From: Thermoanaerobaculia bacterium
GTDB lineage: Bacteria > Acidobacteriota > Thermoanaerobaculia > Multivoradales > JAHEKO01
DNA: 6,317 bases
Reading direction: 5' to 3'
Assembly: GCA_029287645.1 (NCBI GenBank)
Contig: JARFQS010000488.1
Span: 1 to 6,317, forward strand
A program made the translations under genes and the position numbers. The notes under the pieces were generated by a model. That model saw only the letters and a list, made by a program, of their open reading frames with translations, ran no database searches and was not told the origin of the DNA. Each line of letters opens with the position of its first letter. Within the stretch, counting starts at the first letter, position 1. Of this stretch, positions 5,971 through 6,317 are shown piece after piece.

Positions 5971-5980
5971 TCAAAGCGGA

Positions 5981-6317
5981 ATGGAAGACCTGGTCGGACG
6001 CACGCTCGGTCACCACCGGATCGTCGAACAGATCGGTGCTGGAGGTATGGGCGTCGTCTATCGCGCCCACGACGAGCGCCTCGATCGGGACGTCGCGGTC
6101 AAGGTTCTGTTGCAGGAGGTCGCTTCCGACCCCGAGCGCCTGGCCCGGTTCGAGCGTGAGGCCAAGGCCGTGGCCAAGCTCGACCACCCCAACATCCTGT
6201 CGATTCACGATATCGGCACCGAAGACGGTGTGACCTACGCCGTGATGGAGTTGCTTCGAGGTGAATCACTGCGGGAGGTCATTTCGCAGGATGGGCTCAC
6301 GACGGCGAAGGCCGTGG
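5981..6317 (+). CDS. Serine/threonine protein kinase, N-terminal part (cut by window end)
   Basis: There are 112 complete codons and no stop before the window ends. My translation begins MEDLVGRTLGHHRIVEQIGAG and is a PknB-type kinase N-lobe. The glycine loop GAGGMG is at residues 19-24, the ATP-anchoring lysine at K41 (VAVK), helix-C E60 in RFEREAKAVAKLDHPNI, and the hinge region at YAVMELLRGESL (87-98). The catalytic loop lies beyond the window. It is a paralogue of the kinase on the opposite strand and is divergently transcribed from it, but it lacks the low-complexity insertion between strands 4 and 5 (only GTEDG here). The ATG at 5981 gives the usual short lead-in before G-x-x-L-G-x-x-x-I. 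The ATG at 5956 is in another frame. What follows the kinase domain cannot be known from this window. Confidence 0.9.
   Translation, partial: MEDLVGRTLGHHRIVEQIGAGGMGVVYRAHDERLDRDVAVKVLLQEVASDPERLARFEREAKAVAKLDHPNILSIHDIGTEDGVTYAVMELLRGESLREVISQDGLTTAKAV

Noticed and set aside
5819..5980. Divergent promoters for the two kinases
   Set aside because: TAGCAT (5952-5957) and TTGCGC on the reverse strand are weak matches without a properly spaced partner, so I did not call them.

Overview
The window looks like GC-rich bacterial chromosome. My best guess is an Acidobacteriota-type genome, for example the Thermoanaerobaculia group. This rests on three things: two PknB-type serine/threonine kinases side by side (one with a TolB-N/FlgO-like plus TPR tail), a secreted beta-helix protein ending in an 'FxDxFESGDTxAW' tail, and short GC-rich palindromic repeats between genes. 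No rRNA or other taxonomic marker is present, so this is inference.

Layout from left to right. (1) 56-1636 (+) is a secreted, polymorphic-outer-membrane-protein-like beta-helix protein with a signal peptide. (2) 1637-1830 is a repeat-rich intergenic stretch with a tandem 28-bp duplication, a GGGAGGGG/CCCCTCCC palindrome and a CGGCCGGC palindrome. (3) 1831-2485 (+) is a complete mazEF toxin-antitoxin operon: a good sigma70-like promoter, an operator-like sequence, mazE (start 1908) and mazF (GTG start at 2147, overlapping the mazE stop by one base). (4) 2486-2582 is a short convergent gap with a second palindrome built on the same arms as the one upstream of mazEF. (5) 2583-5818 (-) is a two-gene unit: a 931-aa receptor-like kinase, then a short MBOAT-like membrane protein whose TTG start overlaps the kinase stop codon (TTGA). 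(6) 5819-5980 is a divergent intergenic region with another copy of the 27-bp palindromic repeat. (7) 5981-6317 (+) is the N-terminal part of a second kinase, cut by the window end.

Functionally, mazEF is a self-contained stress/addiction module that looks inserted between the envelope-protein gene and the kinase unit. The kinase and the MBOAT-like protein are probably translationally coupled, which suggests a membrane signalling unit with a lipid- or acyl-transfer partner; that function is not shown by the sequence. I do not see a clearly new defence or mobile system. The best leads are the conserved mazEF operator, the matched palindromes on both sides of mazEF, an 8-bp tandem repeat inside the kinase domain, the minimal MBOAT-like protein coupled to the kinase, and the dispersed palindromic repeat family.
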